The translations under genes and the position numbers were made by a program. DNA of 64,000 nt from contig NC_089279.1 of assembly GCF_963678975.1 (NCBI RefSeq), positions 23,546,004 to 23,610,003 of the forward strand, in the 5' to 3' direction. This DNA comes from Dysidea avara. Lineage: Eukaryota; Porifera; Demospongiae; Dictyoceratida; Dysideidae. Shown piece after piece: positions 1 to 13,200 of this stretch; position 1 is the stretch's first letter; the number at the start of each line of letters is the position of its first letter. The notes under the pieces were generated by a model. That model saw only the letters and a list, made by a program, of their open reading frames with translations. It ran no database searches and was not told the DNA's origin.

Positions 1-1259
1 ATAGATAATTATTAACCCACTACTGCAAAGTTTACCTTGACCATATGTACAGTAAATGTAAATACGTAATACAGGATGTTTATATAAGGGATGGTTGAAT
101 ACGTATTTCCTATATAGGATGTACAGTGTGTGTTCCTACCTTTAGCACTTCTGAAATGAATTAAATATATGAGAGCATCGCATAAAACATCAAATGAATT
201 CACAACTGATGAGAGTCTAATAGTGTAATCACTCATACTAAGGTCACCATTATCATACTGCTTGTTTCCGACCACCTATAGTGGAACAATAACTGATGCA
301 GGAGGGACGTGATTATTGATTATTAATTATACACTTGACTCCTGTTATTTGAACATATGACTGCTCTATTACAGTATCTCGATCTTGAGAGGTGCAAAGA
401 CTTCACCCTGTAAACAAGAGAGGAGAGATTCTGACCTTTTAGTTACCATTCTTATTATATACACAGCCAATATTATTTTTTTCAGGTGATCATGAATGAC
501 TGTCATTAATACAAATACAGTGCATTTCAAATAAATAAATAAATACATTCTGCTATGTTTAAATGCACAGCTAATACATTTACCTTAACACTTGGTCCCT
601 CCCTCTATCATGAAATAATGCATTCACATGATCAATAACTAAATAATTAAATTTGGTGTGGTTGCCTAAAAACTGATGCGGGTGGTGATGGGAAACATGG
701 AATAAAATAATGATGGCCTAAGTTATACTGTTGCAACAGTGTTCTCAGTAAAAATACTACGCACAGTGTGCATTTTGCCATGTCTGCTATACCAAAGTAG
801 GTTAAATTAGTGTATTTCTACATCATATGGTAGATAGATCATTTTTCAGTTGGTCATTTTCATTTATTAAACATCAATATTTTGTTAGTGCGGTAGAGTG
901 GGCGGAATCTATCAAATGGGGCATGGTCTACAATACGGTCCAGTTAGGTTTGTAAAGTGATCACCTAATTTTATCACTAAATACACAATTGTTATGCATG
1001 CATAATTAAAGTTTGCCTTAAAGTTTATAGCTAACCTACCATGCTCCCATCACCAATGATGCTACCGACCTGGCTTGCTCCGGGAGCTTGTAATAATTCA
1101 CTTTTCTGGTCAAATAGCTAATTGTGTTAATTTTATAATGATCAATTGTGGCATGACGGCGCGCCGGTGTTGCTACGTAAATATCCTTACGCAAATCACG
1201 AGACTATAGTTCCCGGTTTGAGGGGTGGAGCTGTTGTTTGGTGATACATTTGATCAGTC
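1..1259. other. Upstream region of the first channel-like gene, no gene seen
   Basis: No reading frame here shows a recognisable protein. It is AT-rich non-coding sequence with one copy of the dispersed CTCTATTA...GTATCTCGATCT motif at about 361-391. The last ~60 bases before the ATG at 1260 are probably 5' UTR of the gene that follows. No TATA box or other promoter element stands out. Confidence 0.5.
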
Positions 1260-4200
1260 ATGGCAGCACTTAGTCCACAAGGATTACCCGCGGATCTACC
1301 AGGTCCACTGTCAAATGTCATAGCACAAGTGTCAAAAGTGAATAGTGAGACTAAATCAGACTCGAAATCGGAACAGCCTGCTTCAGCCGGACCGGAAAAA
1401 ACAGTGGAGCAAAAACTTTTCTTCTGGGACAGCATCCTTTTTTACCTCGCTACCGCCATTTTGGGATTAAGCGTTTCCAACATCGTTGTCGACTTTCTGA
1501 GGCCAGAACCGAACGCTGTGTCGTGTTTTACCCCTTTCAATTACACACGTGGGCAAACAGATCATGTCAATAATTTCTGCAACGAGTTTTTACCATTTAC
1601 AGAAAATTTTTCACTAGCTCTAGTTACCCATGGAGTTCTCTTACTTATCCCACAGTATTTATGGAAGGCTTACTTCAGTGCTAGGATAGATTTCTTCTTT
1701 TCCCATGCAGCAAAGCTGGAGACGTTACGTGACAGAGAAACTGGGGAATACCCTCATAGAAACTTCAACGTTGTGGACTACATGCATAGAGAATTTCATG
1801 AGAGAAGAGATATATTAGCAGGATATGCCATTAAGCTATTATCACAACTTATGATCATTGTATGCTCACTGGCTATCAGCAATGCTTTGTTTACAAAATT
1901 CAGCATCATATTTGATTGCTTTTATTTTGAGGAAACTGATTCAGAGCGTTTAAGGACTAGATGTTCATATTCCAAGCTTCGCTTTGTTTCTATTTTGCGA
2001 TGGATTGACTATGCCCTTTTGGGACTATCTATCGTGACAATATTGTATGGACTGTGGTGGTGTTTGCTACGAAGTCATCCAGAACTTGGACATCAAGATA
2101 CCTCACGATTCTGCTATGACTCGTGTATAAATTCAAAACACTACAAGGCTAAAAGTTGGTATCGACTTAAAAATGACTTGCACTTCTTACTTGTCTCACT
2201 GTTTGCTACTAATGCTGGTTGGGAAGAGTGTTCAAAAGTGTACAAATTGCTAATGACATCTCACATGAGCTTAGTGCACACCTGGAGTCATTGGATAATT
2301 TTGATAGCATGAAACATCCTCAAAGAGGTAGGTATAACATTTTGTACCATATAGAAGCTTCCATGTATGCAGCGGCATATCTACAACAAGGCATATGTAA
2401 CTATCAGGGCTGAAACTGGGTCAGGTCGATCAGGTTGCATATTTTGTTTAGGTCAACCTTATATCCAAGTCTGGCCCACATGTGAAATGAATTAATATAA
2501 TTATATGAATGTGTACGTGATACCATGTATGTGCCCTAGTCTAGTTCTCCAGCTGCCTAGCTTTTATCGTGAGTCATGCCCATTTATCAGGAATGTGTGA
2601 TATTGTCTGTAAACGTATGTGGAGCCATGTCCAGGCATAATTGGTGGTTGAAGTCTGTAGATATGCCCGAAGCCACGTCCCTCATAAGAAATATGTTTGC
2701 TGTCTTATGAGGAACCACACCTGCTAATCAAGCTTTATTTTTAAAACTTACCTGTATTAGAGTTTTGCTATCATATAGTTATCTGTTTACTGAATATGCT
2801 AGCAGAACACCCAAAGTGTAGCTCTAAACCCGTGCCTCAAGCTCGGTTTTACACTAGTAGGTCTGACTTGGATTACTATCCACATCTGTGGGTCATCTGG
2901 TGGTGACCCAGCCTGATGTATATATATATAAGTTAGCAAGCTTACTAGCGAATGTGTCCATGGGGTTTTGTGAACACTTATTGGCATTGAATAGTGAGGG
3001 ATCATGGGCTGCATTGATCAATAAAAAATTGAGGACTGAATTTATATGTGTAGCTGACATATATGTGTAGCTGACAAGCTATACTGTGTAATTGTCTTTT
3101 GATTTTACATTTATTTGTGTCCTGTTAAACCAAATTAAATGTCTTGTTACTTCAATGCTTCCATACAAGCATGTGAAACAGAAATCACGTACATGCTCAT
3201 GTGTGCATGTGTGTGGTAAATGGGAAAGAAAACTGTTCATGTCTCACACAATAGGGTGAGTTTTAGGTATGGAGTTTCAGTGCTCATTTGCACACCTTCA
3301 TCTGTAATCTGGTGAAATACAAATACCAAATCATTTCAAAATGAATTCAATTAGACGGTGCACGTAATTGCTTATTATGTCAGATAATTGCTAGAACAAA
3401 AGTATTGCATTTCCAAGGCGATTTCTGTGTGAACGTCACTGGCATGCATTAATTGGCTACCACAGTAGAAATGATTTAGTATCTGTATTTCACCAGACCC
3501 CTACTTTTTGCAAAGGGGCGGGCGGTGCCAGATTACTGTGAGGCACGCTACAGCCTTTTGTGAGGTGCTAGACTCATAGATACTTGAATAGTACATAGGT
3601 GGGTGAGTTGTGGCCGTTTATATGTGACCGGATTTGACAAAACCAGGCTTCCACACACATCCAATTTAATGACTTTGAAGGAACATAACTCAACGTAGAT
3701 GTATACAATCAGTTTCATATTTGGACCTGCTATTTCATAATTGTATGAAAAGAACGTGTGAAAATTCCAGGGCAATAGCATGTTGGGTCATCAAGTTACG
3801 GTAGGTTAAAGGCAAAGAATTGGATGTGTGTGGAAGCCTGGTTTTGTCAAATCCGGTCACATATAGCAGTGGAAGGTTTTACTGTTTGCTTATAGGCTAT
3901 AGTCAGTTAGTTATCAAGACACACGGTAATGTGTTGTGCAGCCAAGAAAGTTGATTTGTCACATCGTGCATACATTGACAGGAAGAATGAAAACACAACT
4001 TTTGCACATTAATAGCTACATGGTCCTTTCTCCAAAGCACACCATTTACATTATAGCTGCCTGCCGGGTAGGGAAGGCACACACTAAATACATATGACCA
4101 AATTCACTGTAGCCATTCCTAAGATATGGATGGTCAAAGTTTTGGTCTTTTCTTCTTTTAAGGGGCTTACTGGGCCAAATTTTCACACTTTGCAAGAATT

Positions 4201-7200
4201 TTATGCAATGCTAACAAGTAACTCAATTGCCTTGAAAGTTGGCACAGATAAAATAGGTGAATTCACATGCTAAGGTTGCTATGAGTCTGAACAGTATTAT
4301 TGATGCTTATTCATGTAAAAATGTATACACTTTTGTCATGGCTATAGGGCAAGCCAGGTATAGCAATAACTTTAAAATTGCTGTGTACATTGCTTTGTGT
4401 TGTATTGTACAGTGTTGTTTGATAGTTTCAAAAGCAAAGGAGTAACAGCTTCACAGTTAAAAGGCAAAAATCAGACCAGTGTAAAATTGCTCTAATAGAA
4501 GAGTCACCACAATGACAAAAGTTTGTCAGAGTTGGTCAAAAGGTTGGCAGAGTTAGCCTTCACACTTAACACTCAAATCTTTAACCAATGAGATGCTGCC
4601 TATCATTATTAAAATTTGTTAGCATTAACATCTTTGCAGCCATTCTTAAATTGGCTACCACCTTTGATTTCACAACTTTTTTTTCATCCAGGCTTTTGAA
4701 GGCTGTATATTTTGCTGTTGTTTGGTGGATTTAGGTAGTCAATCAGTAGAAAACATTATGTATGTATGAACAAGTAAATATCCATAGAACTAACTGGAAG
4801 CAGTTTGAGCTGCTCTGAGGACATGTTTTAGTTTGATTACAACTGCCAGAAAGAAAAGCTGAGGCTGGGTTTCTTTGGTGGGAAAACACACACCTTCATG
4901 ATCCCTACTACGCATGCAGTGCTACCATATAGTGATGTAATATGATATAATGTTATGTGTATTATCATGATTATGTAGAAGCTGATATGGAGGGAAACAG
5001 TGCCAATATCTTTAAGGAAGAGAGGGTAACATTCATGTGTGCAGCTTAACATGTTTGTTTAAAACATGAATCTTCAATCATGTGAAATATACATTAAGTG
5101 TGACTAGTTCTGGGAAACCAGCCTTGCTGCCCATGACAGCATGTTTGATCTCTTATATTTCACTGTCAAATCAATCATAGTTAATCTGCTTTTATTGCAT
5201 AGCTTAGTGGCAAGCCATACAAGTGGTCTAGGGCTTTGATGGAGCTACATATGGCTAACCTGGGAATGTCTGGATCTGGCTGTATAACTCCATGAAAGAC
5301 CTGTGCTGTACCTTGATAGCAGACAGCTTGGCATAATTCACCTCTATGCATTCTTTGTGCATTGTGTTTGAAATACACCTATTTGCCCTCAATCCCACCC
5401 CAACCCACCACTTTAATTGGACTCACCTATTATGTAGACCTCACAAAAAGTACCAGTGGCAGATCCAAAGGCAGGCATAGTGGGCACATCCCCCCTATCA
5501 GATGAAAGATAATAACACTATTCTAATAGAGCAGTCAGTCAAATACTCTAATAGAACAGTCACCATATGTAACACTACTAACAAAAGTTGTTAACTCTTG
5601 CTATTTAAAATCCTCCATTGAGTATGATGGCTTGCATCTGCAGCACCAACCCGTGGGCATTTTTGCATATACTCATGTTCCTTTGTATCTATGTCATTTT
5701 TAAATGACAATTTATACTTTAGGCTTATAGCTAAGCTCATGACTGTCACTGATCCCTACATGCAGCTCTTCCTATCAATGTAGACCACATATAAAGTATG
5801 ATTTATTACTATGATTTAGATATTTGTGTATGAAACTACTCTACATCAAAAAATCCAGTCCCGAAACATGTAAAATAGCTTCTGGAGGCTGCGCCCCCAG
5901 ACCTCCTGCTTTACATCACTACCTACTGCCCTAATCATGGTGCAACCCCATATAAAACTCTGGATCGGCCCCTCAGTACATATCTAAATAACGGGAAACT
6001 TCGTGGAACAGCTAAAAGGTGTAAAATATGTAATTGGTTTCCCAGAGACAGTCGCACAAATGTTTTTGGAAATCAGTTATCTAACTTGTACAGACATGCA
6101 TGCATGCAAGTTACAGGTAATTACATATAAATATGTAATCCCAGAACAAAGCTCAGTACTGACAAAGCTGTTTGCTGTTGGTTAAAACTTCTGGGTAGTG
6201 TTCAGGATCAAGCACCAGTACATATAAAGTTGATGTAGAAACTACTTATAGACCTTTTATTTTCTGATCAGAAATAGCAAAAAGCAAGTATCAAGCTAAA
6301 ACAGTTAAATATTTCTCTACAGCATGCTGTATGGTGCAAAATTTAATGGCAAATTTGATGATTTACTTGCAGTTCTTTTCTTCAATACTTAACCTCTTAA
6401 AATTTAAGTTTTCATTATTACAGTACATTAAAGCATTTCATCAAAAATTTACTTTGGATTCACAATTTTTCAAATACCATCGTATTCAATAGAGATGTCA
6501 ATAGAAGGATCACCTCTTTTTTGTCACACCTTATCAGCTATAAGTTATTAAGTCTAAGTCCTTGAAATTAGGTTAGGTAATCCTAAGGCTGCAGCACATG
6601 TTACGGTCAGACCTTCAGTGCTGGTCACTGTAAAGTGTTAATAATAACAAGAGTATATAATGGGGGACTCCCCCATTATATACTCTTGATAATAATAATA
6701 AAATAATGGGATCATGTTGCTATACATATCTACATACCCTTATTTAGTTTTAACTCTGAATCTAACAAACATTCGGTAGTATTATAGGATGCACACATTG
6801 CGCACATTTGCACGCATAAACTATATCTAAACCAAAACAGCCAGACTGTAAAAAAGAGTGTGGCTCCCAAAAAGGCCAAGGTGAAAAAAGATGTGAAATC
6901 CAAGGTGGAGGCCAAGAAATGGCTGTGATGGTAGGTTAATGGCAAAAAATTTAATTACGACGAGTCAGGTGAATTTGTGTTGCCTCCTCCACTAGGATTC
7001 GGTACCAAATTCACCTGAATTGTTGTAATTAAAATGTTTGCCAATAACCTACCATCACAGCCATTTCTTGGCCGCCGACTTGGATTTCACATCTTTTTTC
7101 ACCTTGGCCTTTTTGGGGGCTGCACTCTTTTTTACAGCTTGGCTGTTTTGGTTTAGATATCACTTCTTTGTGCATTGCAAGCCACAAAGCTGGCCATAAA

Positions 7201-10200
7201 CTGGCTTTGGTGCTTCCTTTTAACTTGTTGTTTTTCTTTACTGCAGGAATTGTGGAACAAAGGAAGTGATTGTGTGTATAGCTTTTGTCTGATTACATAT
7301 TTGTATATTTAACACTGAATGATTATCACATACTGAAACTCTCATTGTCTGTAGCTGAACTCTTTCAGGGTGATTTGTTTCTAGCTGAACTCTGTACAGG
7401 ATGATTTGTTTCTAGCCGAACTCTCTACAGGGTGATTCATTTGCAGTTGAACTCTCTATTATGGTGGTTTCTTTGTAGCTGAACTCTCTACAAGGTGACT
7501 TGTTCTAGCTGAACTCTCTACAGGGTGATTTGTTTGCAACTGAATTCTCTACAAGATGATTTGTTTCTACTGAGCTGATCTCTCTACAGGATGGTTTCTT
7601 TGTAGCTGATCTCTCTACAGGGTGACTTGTTTCTAGCTGAACTCTGGATGACTTGTTTCTAGCTGATCTCTGGATGACTTGTTTCTAGCTGATCTTTCTA
7701 CACAGTGACTTGTTTCTAGCTGAACTCTCTATAGGATTATTTGAACTCTCTACAGGATGGTTTCTTTGTAGCTGATCTCTCTACAGAGTGACCTGTTTCT
7801 AGCTGATCTCTCTACAGGGTGACTTGTTTCTAGCTGACCTCTCTACAGGGTGAACTTGTTTCTGGCTGAACTCTCTACAGATGATTTGTTTGCAGCTGAA
7901 CTCTCTACATGGTGGTTTCTTTGTAGCTGAACTCTCTACAAGGTGACTTCTTCTAGCTGATCTCTCTATATGGTGCTGTGAATTGTTTGTAGCTGAATTC
8001 TCTACAGTGTGATCTGTTCGTAGCTGAACTCTCTACAAGGTGATTTTTTTGCAGCTGAACTCTTCATTTGATGTTTTTTTTTGTAGCTGAACTCTCTACC
8101 AGGTAACTTCTTCTAGCTGATCTCTCTACAGGGTGACTTGTTTGTAGCTGAACTATCTGCAGGGTGATTTGTTTGTAGCTGAACTCTCTACAAGGTGATC
8201 CTTCTAGCTGATCTCTCTACAGGGAAAATTGTTTCTAGCTGAACTCTCTACAGGGTGATCTGTTCGTAGCTGAACTCTCTACAGGGTAACTTGTTTATAC
8301 CTGAACTCTCTCAGTGTGACTGATAATGCCGGTTCTGAACCTCTATAGCGACATATTTGTAGCTGAACTCTCTACAGGGTGCCTTGCTTGTAGCTGAATT
8401 GTCTATAAGATTAATTGATTGCAGCTGAACTCCCTACAGAATAACTTGCAATGTAATATAACTCTATAATGGAGTAAGTTATAAACGTAGCTGAATGCTC
8501 TATTAGGGTGACGGTTCTATTAGAGTATCTCGATCTCACATTAGCTACACATAGCTGGCTTTGGAATCATAACTCAGTGGTTTTTAATCCGATTCTTCTG
8601 TACTACTGCAAGGACTTTCTATGATAATTTTTCCAGCTACACACCGATTGTCAGCTCAATGCTCTAAGCGGTTTGCCTGGTAGGCGTGAAAACTAATAAT
8701 TTTTTTATTCGTAAAAATCGATCGTGTAATTGTGACACAGGTTGGGTTTTGTGTCACATCTCGATGGCCTTAAACTGAATTCCTTTCAAGCCACAAAAAG
8801 GTATTCCCACGATAGTTACTCCATCTATATAGCAATTTTCAATTCATTTCTCCAAGGGGTTTACCCTGTGGGCGTGACAGACCTTCAACCTTATTTTTAA
8901 TACGCAATTTATCGGTCATAACTCCGTGAATGTTCATCGGATTCCTACCAAACGTGGTACTGAGATTAGCCCTTTAAGTGTGCCAAAGTTCAGCCCAATT
9001 GGAGCACGCATTCGTGTTTTATGGCGGATTCTGCGAAGTGTGCGAAAAGAAGAAAAAAAACCCAAACTTTGGCCGCTCGTATCGGCTCGGAAATGGCTGC
9101 ATGGAGCGAGTTTCTTCAAATTTGGAATGTGGACTTCCCTACCTAGCCGGCACTTCTGTAGCAAATTTGGTTCCAATCAGATAAGGGATCGCAGAGCTAC
9201 ATAGGTGTGAAAACCGCTTTTTCTTTCTTCCTGTTAATATACTCACAGTGTGGCGCGGCGGCTTCTTGGGCCGCACGACACACTACCGTGTGTCTTGCAT
9301 GATTATGTATAAGTGTGTATGTTAATTGCAGTCATTTGCAAAAGTATTGCTTGCGGTCTGCAAAGGGATATATAAAAAGCAGCAGAAGATGGGACTGAAT
9401 GTCTCCAAAATGGGAGCAATGGATATTGGATGTGGCTACCATTCTTATCTGTTTGCTATAGCAAGATTGCAGAAACAGGTAATTATGTAACTAGCTATAC
9501 CATTCGTATTTATTCCGTAATTTTCATTTATAAAACAGTATATATTTCTCTAGGAACATATGAGTCAAACCATACAGTATGTTTCAGCATGCATACCTTA
9601 AATTATTTTATCATAATATGTTTACCTCACCTGTGTAAGCAAAATTAACCTACTCTTTATAACTAGGCTAGCTTATAGTAAAACGATTACTGTATAATAA
9701 TCATGCATGTTCTGCGTGTAATATGGTATTAATGATCAGTTTTCAGCAATTTCCTTCAATACTTGTAATACTAAAATGCAGCAATGTGACAGTAGCTATA
9801 TATTCTTGATAATTGGAGCTTTCTTTGAACTTTCACGTTAATTTTGTATGCAACAAAGCAAATAATGTCTGAGCATTTCTGCAGCGAAATTTAAGACAAT
9901 GTCCAGCAAATGTAAGGGAAAGATGTTATCTTACTTTAGTGCAACCCATATTAGAGTATGCTTGTGTAGTTTGGTCACCCTATACTATGACTAATATTGA
10001 TAAACTAGAAAGAGTACAAAGGAAAGCAGCAAAATTTGTGTGTAATGATTACTCAATTAATAATCTCGTTGAAATTGATACAGGGAACTCACTTATCAAG
10101 AATAATTTACCCACCCAAGGACATTCAAATAGATTTAAGCAACTATTTACCAGAGTTAATTCAATTAAACATTCCTTCTACCCTGATGCAATTAAACTGT

Positions 10201-13200
10201 GGAATAAATTACCAGATACTATAATTAATTGTACAACATTACAAAACTTTAAAGATCTAGCTAACTGTTAATAATATTTGCACACACACTACACCTTTAT
10301 GTACATTTACACTCGCTTGTCGAGTCCTGTACATTACATATAATTAATTAATTAAATATGTACTGATGGGAAAGATTTAGCTACTCCGCTAGCAGAAAAT
10401 TAGCTGGAAATTTTTACTAGAGACACCAGACAAGTAAAATATAGTTATGTAAGTGAGTAAATGACTGACGGAGAAATCACAGCACTTAGTTTTATGATTT
10501 GATTCAACTGATAATTTTTATTTGAAGGACCAAGACAAAGTAATGAAGTGCACATACTGTATGACAGGAAATTTTGATAGACAAATTTGACTATGTAGTT
10601 AAACTCATTAACTTTAATTTGTAAAACATGCCTATAAAGGTACATGTTTAGATCTATGATTTTTCATTCTGTCAAACTTTCCTGTAGTTTGACGGGTACT
10701 ATGTACTACGTACATACTATCAGCAAGTTGTAGGGCTATAACAAGCTAGTTCTTTTGTTAGACACATCTTGTTCTGTCCACAGGTTATTTCCATCATCCT
10801 CGATCCCTACTACCACAATCAAACTGTAATATTCAAGAGTGAAGAGTATCATGCTGGTGTGATACTAATGAGGATACCTACCAATTTGTTTGGTCTGCCG
10901 AAGAAACACAAGTTCAAAGTAAGAGAAATGTCACATTTTAAATGTGATATGCTAGAGAGTGTATACATTCATAGGTTTTAATGGGTAAAAATAATGGTGG
11001 GAAACACCATGTAAAGCTTCAAGATAGAAAGTGAGAGCATGTGCCTCACAAGATATTATTTTTTGTTGCTCTGAATTTCCATTGCACTTATTTTAACAGC
11101 TTAGAGGATTGTGAGAAAGTAGCTACGTATGTATTTTTGATTGGCACACATCTTTTCCTGACTGAATGCCTTTGAGTATAACTAAGCTGTACAATCACAT
11201 TTACAAAGTACTTAAAAACTGAGTTCTGAGTGCTTGTGATTTGGCATGATAAGGTCCATACTTTTCAATACGTATTATCATGAACCACAGTATTAATTCA
11301 CAACAGAAACCGTCTATGTTTTCTGCCAAAATTCTAATAGAACTCTCACCTAAGCACCATTTTAGAAAGCTCCCCAATCAAAGAAAAAGAAGCTTTAGAT
11401 TTTAATTTGGAAGAAGTATAGGTCCACTAGTAATATGAAGTCAAAATGAACCTACAATCAAGGGAGAATTCAAGATAGTTTCCAGATTAGGTAGTGAGTT
11501 ACAGGTGCAGGGGTGTGGGTGTGGGTACACAGCCCCCAGCCACTGGCATGTTTTGAACACTAAAATGCTACTATTTACTAGATTTATGATTTCAGTTATA
11601 ACTTAATACATGCTTGTTTCCCTTTACTGTAAGTCCTACTAAATTTAGCTACTAAATCTTCAAGATAGTCCAGTTTATATTTTCTTTATTACCCATTTTA
11701 AAATAGAATTCTATGAATGCTCTATTACAGTGGTTTTGACTGCTCTATTAGAATACATATGACTGCTCTACTAGAGTATCTCGATCTTTAGGTTTTCAAT
11801 ACATACCTTTGATCACCATTAATCCTCTTTTGAGGAATCAATGTAAGTTTCCTATTACACTGTATAGCTAGCTATACTGCCAAGCTCTGTTCCCATTTAT
11901 TCTATATAGCTATTGTGCTGCCATACAAGCAATTGTTCCTTTCTTTGGCCCTTTTCTGTTTCACCTTATTGTTAGCTAGGTCAAGTAATCAGTTACCAAC
12001 AATCATTCTGCTACATTCAAGAACTATGCACATCATGATTTACGTCGTAATCATGTTGATTATTGGGAATTAAAGTTCGATACATTAAATGTTCACAATA
12101 AATGTTTAGACATTGTCACTCTGGAGCAAGCTTGTCCTTTATGGAAGAGATTGATGTATTGCCTCCCTGAGAAACAGTTGTCCTTGCTAAGTGCTGGTTG
12201 TGATACTCTACCAACTCCTGGCTAGGTGGAACATCATTACTAGCCCTAGATGTGCCCTTTGTCAAGCTCCCCAACCCACAACAAACCATATCTTGACTGG
12301 ATGTCCTGTTGCTCTTGATCGAGGCAGGTATACCTGGAGACATGATTCAGTCCTACAGATTCTCATTCACAGACTCCAACAGCACTTACCTAACAGTTTT
12401 AAACTCTATGCTGACCTTCCAGGATATCTTGCTAGTGTCTTCCCTCCTAGCACCATTCCAACCAATCTTTCCTCCACCCTTAGCAGACCAGACTTGGTGT
12501 TAGTTTCCAATAATTCCATCTGTTTGTTTGAACTAACTATTCCCACCAATACCCAGCAACATCTTTTGGTTGCTAGGGCTCGGAAGGAAGACCGGTATAT
12601 CTGTTTATAATATGACCTTCAGCTTTCTGGCTTATCTGTTAATTTCATTTCCATCGAGATTGGTTGTTTAGGCCATTTTATGCTAGACACAATTGCCCAA
12701 GTTGTGAAGTGACAAAGAAGACTATAAGATCCCTGCTTGAGCAGGCTGCTCACATTGCTGTCTCCTGCTCATGCAGGATTTTTAATTCTAGAGCCTCCTC
12801 GGACTGGGACCTATCAGTTTGCCTAAACTGAACTTTTTCTTCATGATACAATTATTTTTTTTGTATTGTAATTTAATAGTGCAAGTCTTGCCAGGGATCC
12901 TGTACTGTCCACCTAGTGTATGGTACTCCTGAGTCTAGACCCCTGTACTTAAGTTGTATTCTGTTTTAACAAAACAAGACGTCTCTCTTCTCCCTTCTTT
13001 AAGTCTCCAGTTCTAGTTTGTTAGGTTAGTATAATTCAAAGGCTGCAGTACATGTTACTGTCAGACCGTCAGTGCTGGCCACTGTAAAGCTTTAATAATG
13101 TTAATATTAATAATAAATATGCCCCTGAATATCAAGAACATGAATGCAATTCTTTCTACGTATAAGTATTATAATTATATGGTAACAGGCTTTAGCATTC

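Larger units (their letters stand above)
5026..9331. other. Long repeat-filled intron of channel-like gene copy 1
   Basis: This intron separates the 47-nt exon from the exon with the MDIGCG motif. It holds a possible element at 5453-5973 (CAGTGGCAGATCC...GGATCGGCCCCTC ends), the palindrome at 6823-7160, the tandem array at 7340-8470 and a repeat at about 8530-9300. The last one contains a CGGCTTCTTGGGCCGCACGA segment related to copies near 3918, 20905, 25594 and 49391. The equivalent intron of copy 2 is only 434 bases. Confidence 0.7.

Noticed and set aside
7340-8470. Regular ~30-bp repeats reminiscent of a CRISPR array
   Set aside because: Units are contiguous and diverged, with no unique spacers, and the setting is a eukaryotic intron.
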